Assembly: GCA_016288655.1 (NCBI GenBank) | Contig: JAEEKX010000002.1 | Span: 1 to 33,834, forward strand | Source of the DNA: Bacteroidales bacterium | Lineage (GTDB): Bacteria; Bacteroidota; Bacteroidia; Bacteroidales; WCHB1-69 | DNA: 33,834 nucleotides | Direction of reading: 5' to 3' | Part shown: piece by piece, positions 1 to 7,889 of the stretch | How the letters are laid out: every line of letters begins with the position of its first letter | Position numbering within the stretch: the stretch's first letter is position 1 | Made by a program: the position numbers and the translations under genes | The notes under the pieces: model-generated | What the model was told of the DNA's origin: nothing | Databases searched by the model: none | What the model saw: the letters and a program-made list of their open reading frames with translations, nothing else

Positions 1-2
1 TG

Positions 3-2036
3 CAGGTAGATCCTGATCTGGTGTGGGTGCACGGGTTCTGCTATCATCCCGATGGAAAATTATGGATTACATCCGCCAGCGGGCGTAATTTTCAAAGTAT
101 GTCCTATAGTGAAAATGAGGGGCGCACATTTGTCCGTCTGGTCCCCTCTTTTGTATCAAAAAAAGATGGTACAGACGGCATTGAAGAACTCTATATGGCC
201 AGTGCCGACAGCGGTTTCGCGGGCACCTACGGCAACGGGCTCTATTTCACCTCCGACAACTGGCGTACGGTTCGTCGTTTAACCACCCCGATGGACCAGC
301 ATTTACTGCAAAAACGCAACTATCAGGATACATGGATCAACCGCATCCGTTTCTGGAAAAACTGGCTTATCGTTACGGAGAGCGACACCACCGCCTATAC
401 GGACTTCAGTATTGAACTGCAATGGAAGCCACTGCCCCTTCCCATCACCACCTACGAGGTGGACACCACCCTGGATATGCTTTGGACTATTACAAAAGAT
501 GGTAAATTGGTCTTGATGGAGGATATGGAAAATTGGAAGACAGTCAAGGAGGGCTTCTCCGACCAAACTTTCATTTGCGGAACTATCGGAGGATGTGCGT
601 ACCTCAGCACCCCCGATGGCGTAGTGCGTGTGGCTTCCAACGGTCATGCCGACACCTGCGGTTTCTTTACCGATGAGAAAACACTGGAGGATGTTTTTGA
701 CGATATTTTCGCAAGAAATGCTGAATATGGCATTTCTGCCCAATCTGCTCTCCCCACTCTCAACCACGGGAACCGCCGGTGGCGCACGGATGGGAGCAGT
801 ATCTATCTTGAGGACTCCGAAGGCTGGTACCGTATTGCGAAACCATTGAATATTGGAAAGATACTGCCTGATCTGGACCGATCCGACCGCATCATCTTCC
901 TTTGCTACGATGAAAAAAACTACAGTGTTGACACCAATGGTCGTGTAGAGCACTATTCGTACCATAATCCTACCGCAGACTTTGTGCAAAGTGGACTGGG
1001 AAGTGTGGAGATCGCCACCTACTATGGCGGTTGCTTCAACTATGACGACCATACGGTGCGATACACGCGCCAAGGAAACCTGTTGTACGAAACCGAGAAC
1101 ACGGTGGAGAAAGATACGCACGTCATCCGTAGTTTCCCCGCCGACAGTTTGGAACGGGCACTGTTGCATCTCGGTAAACAATACGGCGTCTTCCCAACCC
1201 CGAAGGATTTCGGTCTTCAGGAGGGACAGGTGGATTTGAAAAATGTTTTCCAAAACTTAGGTTGGTGCACTTCGTATGCCGGCTATAAGGTTGTCTTCAT
1301 CAACCAAGCGGGCGAAACCCTGACGGCATACGGCAGAAGTGATGTTGACTGTGGAGAGTATTTTCCGTGGTTGTTGCCCATGCAAATCCAGAGTGACAAG
1401 GTTGCCTTTACCACTTATCAGCCGATCCTGTGGAAGGCGTTACGTCCTATGATGCCTGACAAAATGATGTTGCGCAAACACTTGAACAGTCTGAGTTTTT
1501 TGCGTCCCGGCGACCTGCTTTTCTTCCGCGATACAGAAGGGATGGGAGCCGCCGTTGCGGAAAGCACGGGGCAATATACGCACGTAGCCATTGTGGAGAG
1601 TGTGGGCGATACCGTCTGGATCATCGATGCCACCCCCCAATACGGCGTGGCAAGACGGCCCTACCTGAACTCCGATAATGACGGACTCCCCTTCCCCGAT
1701 ATTTATCGGATTGAAAGTGTGAATCTAAATATGGAACACGTGCTCAGACGTGCCCGTTCTTTGGTTGGCAAGCCCTACGACGATGCTTTCCTGCCCGACA
1801 ACGACGCCTACTACTGTTCGGAGTTGGTTTACGAATGTTTTCTTGACGAATATGGCGAAACAGACGACATTCACCTTTTTGAGTCGAAGCCCATGAACTG
1901 GCGCGATGCCGACGGCAACCTGCCCGAATATTGGGTGAATCATTTCAAGAAACTCGGTCTTCCTGTGCCGGAAGGCGTTCCCGGCACCAACCCTACGGAT
2001 ATGAGCCGGTCGCCATTGTTGAAAAAGCTGCAGTGA
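3..2036 (+). CDS. Beta-propeller-like protein with C-terminal YiiX/NlpC-P60-like cysteine hydrolase domain (5' partial)
   Basis: The reading frame is open to the left edge of the window, so the true start lies upstream; the GTG at 21 is only the first possible start inside, and residue numbers below count from it. The first ~400 residues hold repeats such as WVHGFCYHPDGKLWITS and YSENEGRTFVRL, which read like beta-propeller or sortilin/BNR blades. The last ~180 residues resemble the permuted papain-fold YiiX/YebB family (DUF830): PGDLLFF, then His521 in YTHVAIV, then Cys599 in YYCSELVYECF, the expected catalytic pair. The family hydrolyses amide or thioester bonds, often in cell-wall or lipid contexts; the substrate here is unknown. 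The stop is TGA at 2034. The next gene follows after about 100 bases. The hydrolase call is fairly firm; the propeller call is inferred from repeat texture only. Confidence 0.72.
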   Translation, partial: QVDPDLVWVHGFCYHPDGKLWITSASGRNFQSMSYSENEGRTFVRLVPSFVSKKDGTDGIEELYMASADSGFAGTYGNGLYFTSDNWRTVRRLTTPMDQHLLQKRNYQDTWINRIRFWKNWLIVTESDTTAYTDFSIELQWKPLPLPITTYEVDTTLDMLWTITKDGKLVLMEDMENWKTVKEGFSDQTFICGTIGGCAYLSTPDGVVRVASNGHADTCGFFTDEKTLEDVFDDIFARNAEYGISAQSALPTLNHGNRRWRTDGSSIYLEDSEGWYRIAKPLNIGKILPDLDRSDRIIFLCYDEKNYSVDTNGRVEHYSYHNPTADFVQSGLGSVEIATYYGGCFNYDDHTVRYTRQGNLLYETENTVEKDTHVIRSFPADSLERALLHLGKQYGVFPTPKDFGLQEGQVDLKNVFQNLGWCTSYAGYKVVFINQAGETLTAYGRSDVDCGEYFPWLLPMQIQSDKVAFTTYQPILWKALRPMMPDKMMLRKHLNSLSFLRPGDLLFFRDTEGMGAAVAESTGQYTHVAIVESVGDTVWIIDATPQYGVARRPYLNSDNDGLPFPDIYRIESVNLNMEHVLRRARSLVGKPYDDAFLPDNDAYYCSELVYECFLDEYGETDDIHLFESKPMNWRDADGNLPEYWVNHFKKLGLPVPEGVPGTNPTDMSRSPLLKKLQ

Positions 2037-2138
2037 CAGGCAAGAAAAGCCATACGCAACAAATTTGCATTGGAGGGGTAATGGACTAATGTGGGGATTG
2101 TTGTGCTAAATGAAATATGATGTTTTTTTCACCGTTTT

Positions 2139-2870
2139 ATGACATTCAACACCTACGGAAATATTGAAAACCAAAGTTTGCTGCTGATCCCGGGACTGGG
2201 GGTATCCTGCGAGATATTCCTGCCGCTGATAGAACTGCTGAAAGACAAATACTACATTGTTGCCGTTGGCATCGACGGATTCCTGCTTGGTCAAGAGTCG
2301 CAGTTTACCTCTGTCGATGACCAAGCCGTTCAGGCGATTCAATATGTCCAGAAAAATTTGAACGGCCATTTGGATGTCGCCTACGGACTTTCCTTAGGCG
2401 GAAAGATTCTTTCAAGAATGATGGAACGGAATGAAGTTGTCATTGGCCATGCCATCATGGACGCCGCACCGCTCCTGCCGTTGCCCAAATGGATGGTGAA
2501 TCCTCTGCGATACTACCAGAGTTTCAATGTTTGGACCTGCTGTCACTGGACAGGATTCTGGAGACGGGTGTTTCATTCGCACTATTTTGACGTGCTTTTG
2601 GACGAGTGCAAGAAAGTATGGCCGTCAGGAAAAGGGAAAGCTGTGCGTGATGGCTATAAAGATGTCTATACTAACAAGTTGGAATCCATTCAAGGTGCAG
2701 ACATACACTATTGGTATGGCACAAAGGAAGCATTTGTGGCCAGACCGCAGGCAGAACATCTATGCAAAATCCACCCGGATACTCATGTGCGTGTTTTTCC
2801 GAAAATGAATCATGGACAGCTGCTGGTGGACCATCCGGAAGAGATAGCCACCAGGATTATTGAACTATAA
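2139..2870 (+). CDS. Alpha/beta hydrolase fold protein
   Basis: A 243-residue cytoplasmic protein with no signal peptide. It has the features of the alpha/beta hydrolase superfamily: an oxyanion-loop motif LLLIPGLG near residues 14-21, a nucleophile elbow GLSLGG with Ser85, and a late His225 in KMNHGQLLVDHP, where a catalytic histidine is expected. The family includes esterases, lipases and peptidases; nothing in the sequence fixes the substrate. A tryptophan- and cysteine-containing middle section (WTCCHWTGFWRR) probably forms the cap over the active site. The cupin gene begins 11 bases after the stop, so the two are probably co-transcribed. The fold is well supported; specificity is unknown. 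Confidence 0.8.
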   Translation: MTFNTYGNIENQSLLLIPGLGVSCEIFLPLIELLKDKYYIVAVGIDGFLLGQESQFTSVDDQAVQAIQYVQKNLNGHLDVAYGLSLGGKILSRMMERNEVVIGHAIMDAAPLLPLPKWMVNPLRYYQSFNVWTCCHWTGFWRRVFHSHYFDVLLDECKKVWPSGKGKAVRDGYKDVYTNKLESIQGADIHYWYGTKEAFVARPQAEHLCKIHPDTHVRVFPKMNHGQLLVDHPEEIATRIIEL

Positions 2871-2881
2871 ACCAACTGACT

Positions 2882-3271
2882 ATGCAATCACAAAACGACA
2901 ATTCCGCCCCGTTGGTGCAGGTCACAGAACTTATACGCACTTCGCAAAGCTGGGATGGCAGGGAACTGCCCGACTACCTTCATGGTCGTCCTGAACTGGT
3001 GGCCATAAAGTACGAAATTCCCGCGGGGCAGAAGCTGGCCTGGCACCACCATCCCGTGATGAACCACGGCATACTGGTGCAAGGCGAACTGACCATCATC
3101 AGCGAGAACGGCACGGAGAAGGTGGTACATGAGGGGGAGGCCGTCGTTGAGATGGTGGGAACCATCCACCACGGCGAAAACCGAGGCGTCAAGCCCGTCA
3201 TCCTTTATATGTTCTACCTCTCGCAGCCGGGCCTACCGCTGTCGGTGCCGCACCCGGAAATCCCATTGTAA
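2882..3271 (+). CDS. Small single-domain cupin protein
   Basis: A 129-residue protein with a single cupin beta-barrel. Motif 1 is represented by the histidine-rich stretch LAWHHHPVMNHGILVQGELTI (about residues 55-75), with the glutamate later in the motif, and motif 2 by GTIHHGENRG (about 95-105). These histidines would bind one metal ion. Such stand-alone cupins are common beside redox and hydrolase genes in Bacteroidales and act as small dioxygenases, isomerases or ligand sensors; the activity cannot be read from sequence. It starts 11 bases after the alpha/beta hydrolase stop, indicating one transcription unit. A proline-rich tail (PLSVPHPEIPL) closes the protein. Fold confident, function open. 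Confidence 0.82.
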   Translation: MQSQNDNSAPLVQVTELIRTSQSWDGRELPDYLHGRPELVAIKYEIPAGQKLAWHHHPVMNHGILVQGELTIISENGTEKVVHEGEAVVEMVGTIHHGENRGVKPVILYMFYLSQPGLPLSVPHPEIPL

Positions 3272-3345
3272 AAAAGCATACCTCTCTCCCCTCACAGCAC
3301 CTTCATGATCGGCGGATGCATAATTTGTACATTTCAAAAAATGCT

Positions 3346-3353
3346 TATTTTTG
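3346..3353 (+). promoter_or_regulatory. Bacteroidota-type promoter (-7 box) upstream of the small lipoprotein
   Basis: TATTTTTG at 3346-3353 matches the TAnnTTTG -7 element of the Bacteroidota primary sigma factor. A TTTG at 3324-3327, 18 bases upstream, fits the -33 element. It would give a leader of roughly 130 bases before the lipoprotein at 3492. Confidence 0.6.
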
Positions 3354-3491
3354 CATTTCAAGCACAGCCGGAGGTGGTTGTGAGGCCTGCAAGTCGGATT
3401 ACATGGAGTTCTACCCGCATTGCAAGCAAAAAAAACGAATCAGCAGAACTCCTAAAAGGTTGCACCCGACACACATTTAGGGGAAAGAAAA

Positions 3492-3971
3492 ATGGAAAAG
3501 ACACGATTTGCTATCATGTTGCTGTCCTTATGCTTAATTTGTATTTCATGTAACAGTTCTCCCAAAGAATCAGAACAGGGAAACGTTGAAAAAGAGGTTC
3601 CGGCCACCGCAGAAACTCTTGACCAGCCAGCATCGTCATCTGAAATCGTCAACGAGGCGGAAATGGCGCAGGCAGAAAACGGGATACCTGAGCAAATCTA
3701 TGAATTCTCAATCAAAGGGCATCCCCAATATGTAAAGGCATTCTTGTTAGAAAACGGTAATGAAGAAGACAACGGAAACGCTGTGGTCGATTTCTACGAT
3801 CGTAATGGCAATTCGGTGAAATACCTTGTTGGCGATGGTTCGTGGAGCGCCCAGGGATTTATGGCCAGTTTTGAGAACGAGGATATTGAAATTGGCGTCA
3901 TGGGGATGGGTGCAGGACCCCATTTCACAGAAAAAGGAAAGGAATACGACATCCAAATCGTTAGTGAGTGA
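3492..3971 (+). CDS. Small hypothetical lipoprotein
   Basis: A 159-residue protein of unrecognised family. The N-terminus is a lipoprotein signal peptide with a hydrophobic core and the lipobox CISC at Cys20, so the mature protein should be lipid-anchored. A serine/glutamate-rich, low-complexity linker (about residues 21-60) is followed by a compact domain with FSIKGHPQYVKAFLLENG, VVDFYDRNGNSVKYLVGDG and a glycine-rich GVMGMGAGPHF, which reads as a beta-rich fold. The gene is AT-richer than the cupin before it, has its own promoter, and is preceded by about 220 bases of non-coding sequence, so it may be an independent or acquired unit. The start at 3492 places the signal peptide directly at the N-terminus. 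No function is proposed. Confidence 0.75.
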   Translation: MEKTRFAIMLLSLCLICISCNSSPKESEQGNVEKEVPATAETLDQPASSSEIVNEAEMAQAENGIPEQIYEFSIKGHPQYVKAFLLENGNEEDNGNAVVDFYDRNGNSVKYLVGDGSWSAQGFMASFENEDIEIGVMGMGAGPHFTEKGKEYDIQIVSE

Positions 3972-4093
3972 TAGATACTCATTCTGTATAGTTGGACATT
4001 TCTGAATCTCTTCATTGCCCGAGAAAAAGCCCCATAACGGGAATTTGGAAGAGTAAAATAAGGCAACGTAAACAATCAAATCAGTGTTCACCT

Positions 4094-4462
4094 ATGATAA
4101 AAAATATTGTTTTAGTTGGAATAGGTAGTGGTTTAGGTGGTATCTGTCGCTATCTTATCTCACTTTGCATGGGCCATGCGAAAAATGGTTTCCCTTGGGG
4201 GACATTTGCAGTTAATGTTGCTGGTTGTCTTTTGATTGGAATACTATGGGGGTTGGCCAATCGTTTTCAGAACTTGTCTTCGGCATTCTCCCTGTTCCTC
4301 ATCGCTGGTTTTTGTGGTGGCTTCACTACTTTCTCAACATTCTCAAAAGAGGGGCTGGCATTGTTGCAGTCCAATAACTACACCTTGTTTTTGTTCTATG
4401 TAGTAGGTAGTGTGTTGTTGGGAATCATGGCAGTAGCATTAGGATATTTAGCAACAAAGTAA
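4094..4462 (+). CDS. crcB: Fluoride ion channel FluC/CrcB
   Basis: A 122-residue four-helix membrane protein of the usual length for FluC/CrcB, the dual-topology dimeric channel that expels fluoride from the cytoplasm. Family signatures are present: GGICRY with Arg19, WGTFAVNVAGCLLIG with Asn41 lining the pore, and GFCGGFTTFSTFSKE (residues 72-86), which carries the conserved phenylalanine and serine/threonine residues of the fluoride path. The start was set at 4094 because homologues begin with the first helix; the frame is open further upstream to 3992 but that extension is charged and unlike the family. I looked upstream for a fluoride riboswitch and could not recognise one. It is a single-copy gene between a lipoprotein and a CPBP protease. 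Confidence 0.93.
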   Translation: MIKNIVLVGIGSGLGGICRYLISLCMGHAKNGFPWGTFAVNVAGCLLIGILWGLANRFQNLSSAFSLFLIAGFCGGFTTFSTFSKEGLALLQSNNYTLFLFYVVGSVLLGIMAVALGYLATK

Positions 4463-4519
4463 ATCCCGTTTATGACCAAGACACAAAGCAGGCCCAATCC
4501 CAACGAGAAATAAAACGAT

Positions 4520-4960
4520 ATGAACAAAGCAGCCCGATTCCTAGGACCCCTGATGCCGATACTGGCGGCAGCCTACGGCACCGCCGTCATCTATGTGACG
4601 GCCCTGCCGCTCGCGGGCGACCAGCCGGGATTCCTTGGCGAACTGCTGACGTGGCTGCTCACCTTGGCGGGCATCGCCCTGACGCTCTTCCTCGTGCAAC
4701 GTGTCGAGCCGAAAGTGTTCCCTGATGCCGGACAATTTTCGCTCAAACTGCCGCGATTTCCCATCATCGCGGGGCTGTTGCTGATAGCGCCTTTGTGGCT
4801 CGTGGCGGAAGAGTATATCGTTTATGGCATCACGTCTCTGATTCATACCGTGAAGATGGAGCCGCTCGCCTACACCACCGCAGAGCTGCGCGAAGACCTT
4901 TGGGCCAGCGTACACGCCGTGCTGCTCGCGCCGGTTCTCGAAGAACTGTGTTTCAGGTAG
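4520..4960 (+). CDS. CPBP-family intramembrane protease, N-terminal part (ends at an in-frame TAG)
   Basis: This frame encodes the first half of a CPBP (CAAX/bacteriocin-processing type, Abi) membrane protease: several hydrophobic helices (about residues 7-28, 43-60 and 85-103) and then the catalytic motif EELCFR (residues 141-146). Immediately after the arginine comes TAG at 4958-4960, exactly where the family normally has the glycine of EExxxRG. The same frame continues at once with ATG at 4961 and supplies the two remaining catalytic motifs. It is therefore a broken gene, a read-through gene, or a sequencing or assembly error, rather than a natural short protein. Alone this half lacks the FxxxH and HxxxN motifs and should be inactive. 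The family call is firm; expression status is unknown. Confidence 0.75.
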   Translation: MNKAARFLGPLMPILAAAYGTAVIYVTALPLAGDQPGFLGELLTWLLTLAGIALTLFLVQRVEPKVFPDAGQFSLKLPRFPIIAGLLLIAPLWLVAEEYIVYGITSLIHTVKMEPLAYTTAELREDLWASVHAVLLAPVLEELCFR

Positions 4961-5311
4961 ATGGCCATCTCTCCCTTCCGCCGTCGCGGAGCCCAGATCG
5001 CTGTCTGCGTGGTGATGGCCTTGCTGTTTGGAATACTCCACGTGCGCAACTTCCCGGGGGCTTTTATCAGTGCCCTGTTCTACGGGATGGTGTTCATCTG
5101 GTCGCGAAACATCTGGTATAGTGTGGCGCTCCACGCCGGGTGCAACCTCACGGCCACACTCCTCGCCGCTTACTGTTGGTTAGGGCTTGGGGAGATGCAG
5201 ATGACGAAAACGCCGGTGATCATCCTGCCGGATTGGAAGGTAATCATCGCATGCTTGTTGCTGGCCGCTGCGGGAGTGTGTTTACTGAAGTTGACGAAGC
5301 GGCGCGGATGA
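4961..5311 (+). CDS. CPBP-family intramembrane protease, C-terminal part (in frame after TAG)
   Basis: This is the second half of the CPBP protease, in the same frame and starting on the codon after the TAG. It contains the FxxxH motif (FGILH, about residues 24-28) and the HxxxN motif (HAGCN, about 58-62), which with the upstream EExxxR make up the metal-binding site of the family, plus at least three hydrophobic helices and a basic end (KLTKRRG). The ATG at 4961 overlaps nothing and has no convincing ribosome-binding site of its own; reinitiation directly after the stop is conceivable. Reading both halves together gives a protein of about 263 residues, normal for the family. No further frameshift is visible, so any inactivation is recent or apparent. 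Confidence 0.65.
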   Translation: MAISPFRRRGAQIAVCVVMALLFGILHVRNFPGAFISALFYGMVFIWSRNIWYSVALHAGCNLTATLLAAYCWLGLGEMQMTKTPVIILPDWKVIIACLLLAAAGVCLLKLTKRRG

Positions 5312-5343
5312 TATGCCTGCGTGTTAATATTCTGTTTTAACAT

Positions 5344-5384
5344 AACGAAAAATCATAGGGCATAAAAGCTCCTATAGTTTCGTT
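5344..5384 (+). terminator. Imperfect hairpin downstream of the CPBP gene
   Basis: Left arm AACGAAA (5344-5350) plus ATAGG (5355-5359) pairs with CCTAT (5371-5375) plus TTTCGTT (5378-5384), enclosing an 11-base loop. It lies 33 bases after the CPBP stop. There is no clear T tract, so it could be a weak terminator, an mRNA 3' end stabiliser or a protein site. Confidence 0.35.
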
Positions 5385-5458
5385 TATAAACGCCTGTCTT
5401 TGCCCCGAAAGACGAAGACCCGTAGATAATTTCTTTCTGTTTTACTCAAGAAAAGTCG

Positions 5459-5466
5459 TATTTTTG
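5459..5466 (+). promoter_or_regulatory. Bacteroidota-type -7 box upstream of the acetyltransferase
   Basis: TATTTTTG at 5459-5466 fits TAnnTTTG and lies 40 bases before the ATG at 5507. No exact TTTG -33 box is seen at the ideal distance. It probably drives the 5507-8591 gene group. Confidence 0.6.
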
Positions 5467-5506
5467 CAGCTTCTTTTGAATAGAGTGATTTTTATCCGAT
5501 AATTCT

Positions 5507-6058
5507 ATGAACGAACAACCTACAGGAAAAACATACGTCGGCAGTGACGAACTCTACGCTGACGTGCAACGTTGTATGCGATTGGTGGCCGAGATGAACA
5601 CGGGTTACCACACCGAGGCGGAGGTGCGCGACTACCTGCGGCAGATCACCGGCTCGGAGATTGACGACACAGTGCGTGTGTTCCCGCCATTCAACATCAA
5701 CTACGGCAAGAAGACCACTTTCGGCAAAGGCAGCTTCGTGAACTTCGGCTGCACCTTTCTGGGGCTTGGCGGCATCACCATCGAGGATGGTGTTTTCATC
5801 GCGCCCCACGTGGTCGTTGCGACAGAGTTCCATCCCGAAGACCCTGAAAAACGGCATTACTTGCTCACCAAGCCCGTTGTCATCAAGCGCAACGCATGGA
5901 TCGGGGCCAACGCCACGATATTGGCAGGCGTCACCATCGGCGAAAACGCCATCGTGGCAGCCGGTAGCGTAGTCACCAAGGACGTACCCGACAACATGGT
6001 GGTGGCAGGCAGCCCGGCAAGAGTGATTAGAGAGATAAAGAAAGAACTTAATCAATAA
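5507..6058 (+). CDS. Maltose/galactoside O-acetyltransferase-type sugar acetyltransferase (left-handed beta-helix)
   Basis: A 183-residue protein of the MAT/GAT/NodL branch of hexapeptide acetyltransferases, which transfer acetyl from acetyl-CoA to a sugar hydroxyl. The N-terminal helical segment (about 10-50) is the MAT-type lead-in. Imperfect hexapeptide repeats follow from about residue 55 to 170 ([56 protein letters not shown]), building the beta-helix of a trimer. His109 in [10 protein letters not shown] corresponds to the family's catalytic histidine motif (xHPxDxxxR). The protein is cytosolic and the length is normal. It is the first gene after a promoter and stops 5 bases before the lipoprotein hydrolase, so they are translationally close. 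The natural acceptor sugar is unknown; these enzymes are often called detoxifying. Confidence 0.88.
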   Translation: MNEQPTGKTYVGSDELYADVQRCMRLVAEMNTGYHTEAEVRDYLRQITGSEIDDTVRVFPPFNINYGKKTTFGKGSFVNFGCTFLGLGGITIEDGVFIAPHVVVATEFHPEDPEKRHYLLTKPVVIKRNAWIGANATILAGVTIGENAIVAAGSVVTKDVPDNMVVAGSPARVIREIKKELNQ

Positions 6059-6063
6059 AAACA

Positions 6064-7164
6064 ATGAAAAAACTCATCATCCTCACCCTCGCGGCGCTGA
6101 CACTGGCCGCCTGCGGCAACAAGCCAAAAACTAAAAACACGAACAATATGAAGCAAGAATTGAACCTCACGCAGGAGTGGGACAAGGTGTTCCCGCTGAG
6201 CGACAAAGTAAACCACCGCAAGGTAACGTTTGAAACACAGTACGGCCTAACCTTGGCCGCCGACCTTTATACCCCAAAGGATGCTAAGGGCAAACTCCCC
6301 GCTATCGCCGTGAGTGGTCCATTCGGGGCCGTGAAAGAGCAAAGCAGTGGTCTCTATGCCATGCAGATGGCGGAGCGTGGCTTTGTGACGCTGGCCTTCG
6401 ACCCATCCTATACCGGTGAGAGCAGCGGTGAGCCCCGCCGTACCGCCTCCCCCGACATCAACACGGAAGACTTCCTCGCTGCTGTCGATTTCCTGTCGAA
6501 GCAGGATAACGTGGACCCCGAGCGCATCGGCATCATCGGTATCTGCGGCTGGGGTGGCATCGCCCTGAACGCCGCCGCTGCCGACCCGCGCATCAAAGCC
6601 ACTGTGGCCAGCACCATGTACGACATGACCCGCATCAGCGGCAACGACTACAACGATGCTTTCGACATTGAGGAGGCCCGTTACAAAAACCGCAATATGC
6701 TCGCCAAGCAACGGCTCGCCGACCCGATGGCGATGGCAGGTGGCGTGCTCGACACCGTACCTCCCCAAGCACCACGGTTTATCCATGACTACCACGACTA
6801 CTACAAGACCCCGCGCGGCTACCACAAACGCAGCGGAAACAGCAACGATGGCTGGCGCGTCATCGGCACGCAGGCCTACGCCAACGCCCGTTTCCTCTAC
6901 TACATCAACGAAATCCGTTCCGCAGTTCTTGTGATGCACGGTGCGGAGGCCCACAGCCGCTACTTCGGCGAGGCTGCCTACCACTACATGGTGGATGGCA
7001 AGGCCGAGGGTTACAACTTCATCGGCAAACCAAATCCCAATCCCGACAACAAGCAACTGCTCATCATCCCTGGCGCTTCACACTGCGACCTTTATGACGG
7101 CGGCGAGGGTAACTACATCCCGTGGGACACGTTGGCGGAGTTTTTCGGGAAGAATCTTAAATAA
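6064..7164 (+). CDS. Lipoprotein alpha/beta hydrolase, dienelactone-hydrolase-like (Cys nucleophile)
   Basis: A 366-residue protein starting with a lipoprotein signal peptide (lipobox LAAC, Cys17) followed by a short lysine/asparagine linker. At Met29 the sequence changes into what looks like the normal start of a cytosolic alpha/beta hydrolase (MKQELNLTQEWDKVF). The core has VSGPFGAVKEQ for the oxyanion loop, a nucleophile elbow GICGWGG with Cys151 (dienelactone-hydrolase style) and a C-terminal His340 in PGASHCDLYD. Such enzymes cleave esters or lactones. The lipid anchor implies action in the cell envelope. It follows the acetyltransferase by 5 bases and is followed 8 bases later by the flavodoxin-fold gene, so these form an operon. 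An alternative start at 6148 would give a cytosolic form. Fold confident; substrate unknown. Confidence 0.85.
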   Translation: MKKLIILTLAALTLAACGNKPKTKNTNNMKQELNLTQEWDKVFPLSDKVNHRKVTFETQYGLTLAADLYTPKDAKGKLPAIAVSGPFGAVKEQSSGLYAMQMAERGFVTLAFDPSYTGESSGEPRRTASPDINTEDFLAAVDFLSKQDNVDPERIGIIGICGWGGIALNAAAADPRIKATVASTMYDMTRISGNDYNDAFDIEEARYKNRNMLAKQRLADPMAMAGGVLDTVPPQAPRFIHDYHDYYKTPRGYHKRSGNSNDGWRVIGTQAYANARFLYYINEIRSAVLVMHGAEAHSRYFGEAAYHYMVDGKAEGYNFIGKPNPNPDNKQLLIIPGASHCDLYDGGEGNYIPWDTLAEFFGKNLK

Positions 7165-7172
7165 CAACCACA

Positions 7173-7820
7173 ATGAAGAAAATAATGATTATCGACGGAG
7201 GCCCGCGCAAGACGTTCAACACTGCCTCCATGCTGCAGAAGTTTGCCGAGGGCGCAAGCTCTGTAAGCAATAAAATTGAAGTGAAAACCGTCCGCCTTTA
7301 CGAGCTGGACTACAAAGGTTGCATGTCGTGCATGGCCTGCAAGGTCAAGGGGAAGGCCTCCAACGTGTGCAAGTTCAAGGATGCGCTGACGCCCGTTCTG
7401 GAAGAGATTGCCGGAGCCGACGGTCTGGTGCTCGGCTCGCCGGTATATTTCGGCGAAGTGACCGGCCAGATGCGCACTTTCCTCGAACGTCTGGCTTTCC
7501 CGTGGCTCTCGTACAACGACTACAGTCTGACGGCGCCCAAGCGGATGCCCGTGGTGCTGGTGGAGACCATGAACGGTCTGCCCGAGCGGAACAACAGCAA
7601 CGGCTACGGCTCGATGGAACACTGCATCGCCGCCGCACTCGGACAACCGGAACGCCTTGTGGCCTACAACACCTATCAGGTGAAGAACTACGACCATTAC
7701 GAGTTGGGCGGATTCTCCGAGGAAGCCAAACGCCAATATCGCGACGAGCACTGGGAAGAGGATTTGCAGAAAGCCTACGATGCAGGGAAGCGGATGGCGG
7801 AGGCGATAGTAAATCCATAA
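7173..7820 (+). CDS. NAD(P)H-dependent FMN oxidoreductase, flavodoxin fold
   Basis: A 215-residue cytosolic flavodoxin-fold protein. The phosphate-binding loop is IDGGPRKTFNTASML (residues 7-21), a variant of the usual GSPRxxGNT motif. GSPVYFGEVTGQMRTFLERL (about 89-108) is the classical isoalloxazine-contact segment of NADPH-dependent FMN reductases. Between them lie Cys50, Cys53, Cys56 and Cys66 (GCMSCMACK and NVCKFKD), a pattern seen in iron-sulphur flavoproteins and in many Bacteroidales flavodoxin-family proteins, so a bound 4Fe-4S cluster is possible. The likely role is two-electron reduction of quinones, nitro or other electrophilic compounds. It sits between two envelope lipoproteins, one with a flavin-reductase fold, which suggests a shared redox or detoxification task. 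Confidence 0.88.
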   Translation: MKKIMIIDGGPRKTFNTASMLQKFAEGASSVSNKIEVKTVRLYELDYKGCMSCMACKVKGKASNVCKFKDALTPVLEEIAGADGLVLGSPVYFGEVTGQMRTFLERLAFPWLSYNDYSLTAPKRMPVVLVETMNGLPERNNSNGYGSMEHCIAAALGQPERLVAYNTYQVKNYDHYELGGFSEEAKRQYRDEHWEEDLQKAYDAGKRMAEAIVNP

Positions 7821-7889
7821 AACACTGAATAAGATACGATTATCTTGAGCTATACACATATAGGAAATTCCGAAATAAAAAAACACATT

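Noticed and set aside
3305-3553. Short plus-strand open frame before the small lipoprotein
   Set aside because: It spans the promoter region and overlaps the lipoprotein start in another frame; no codon bias or domain.
3992-4093. N-terminal extension and possible fluoride riboswitch before crcB
   Set aside because: The extension is unlike CrcB, and I could not find the conserved fluoride riboswitch core in the leader.
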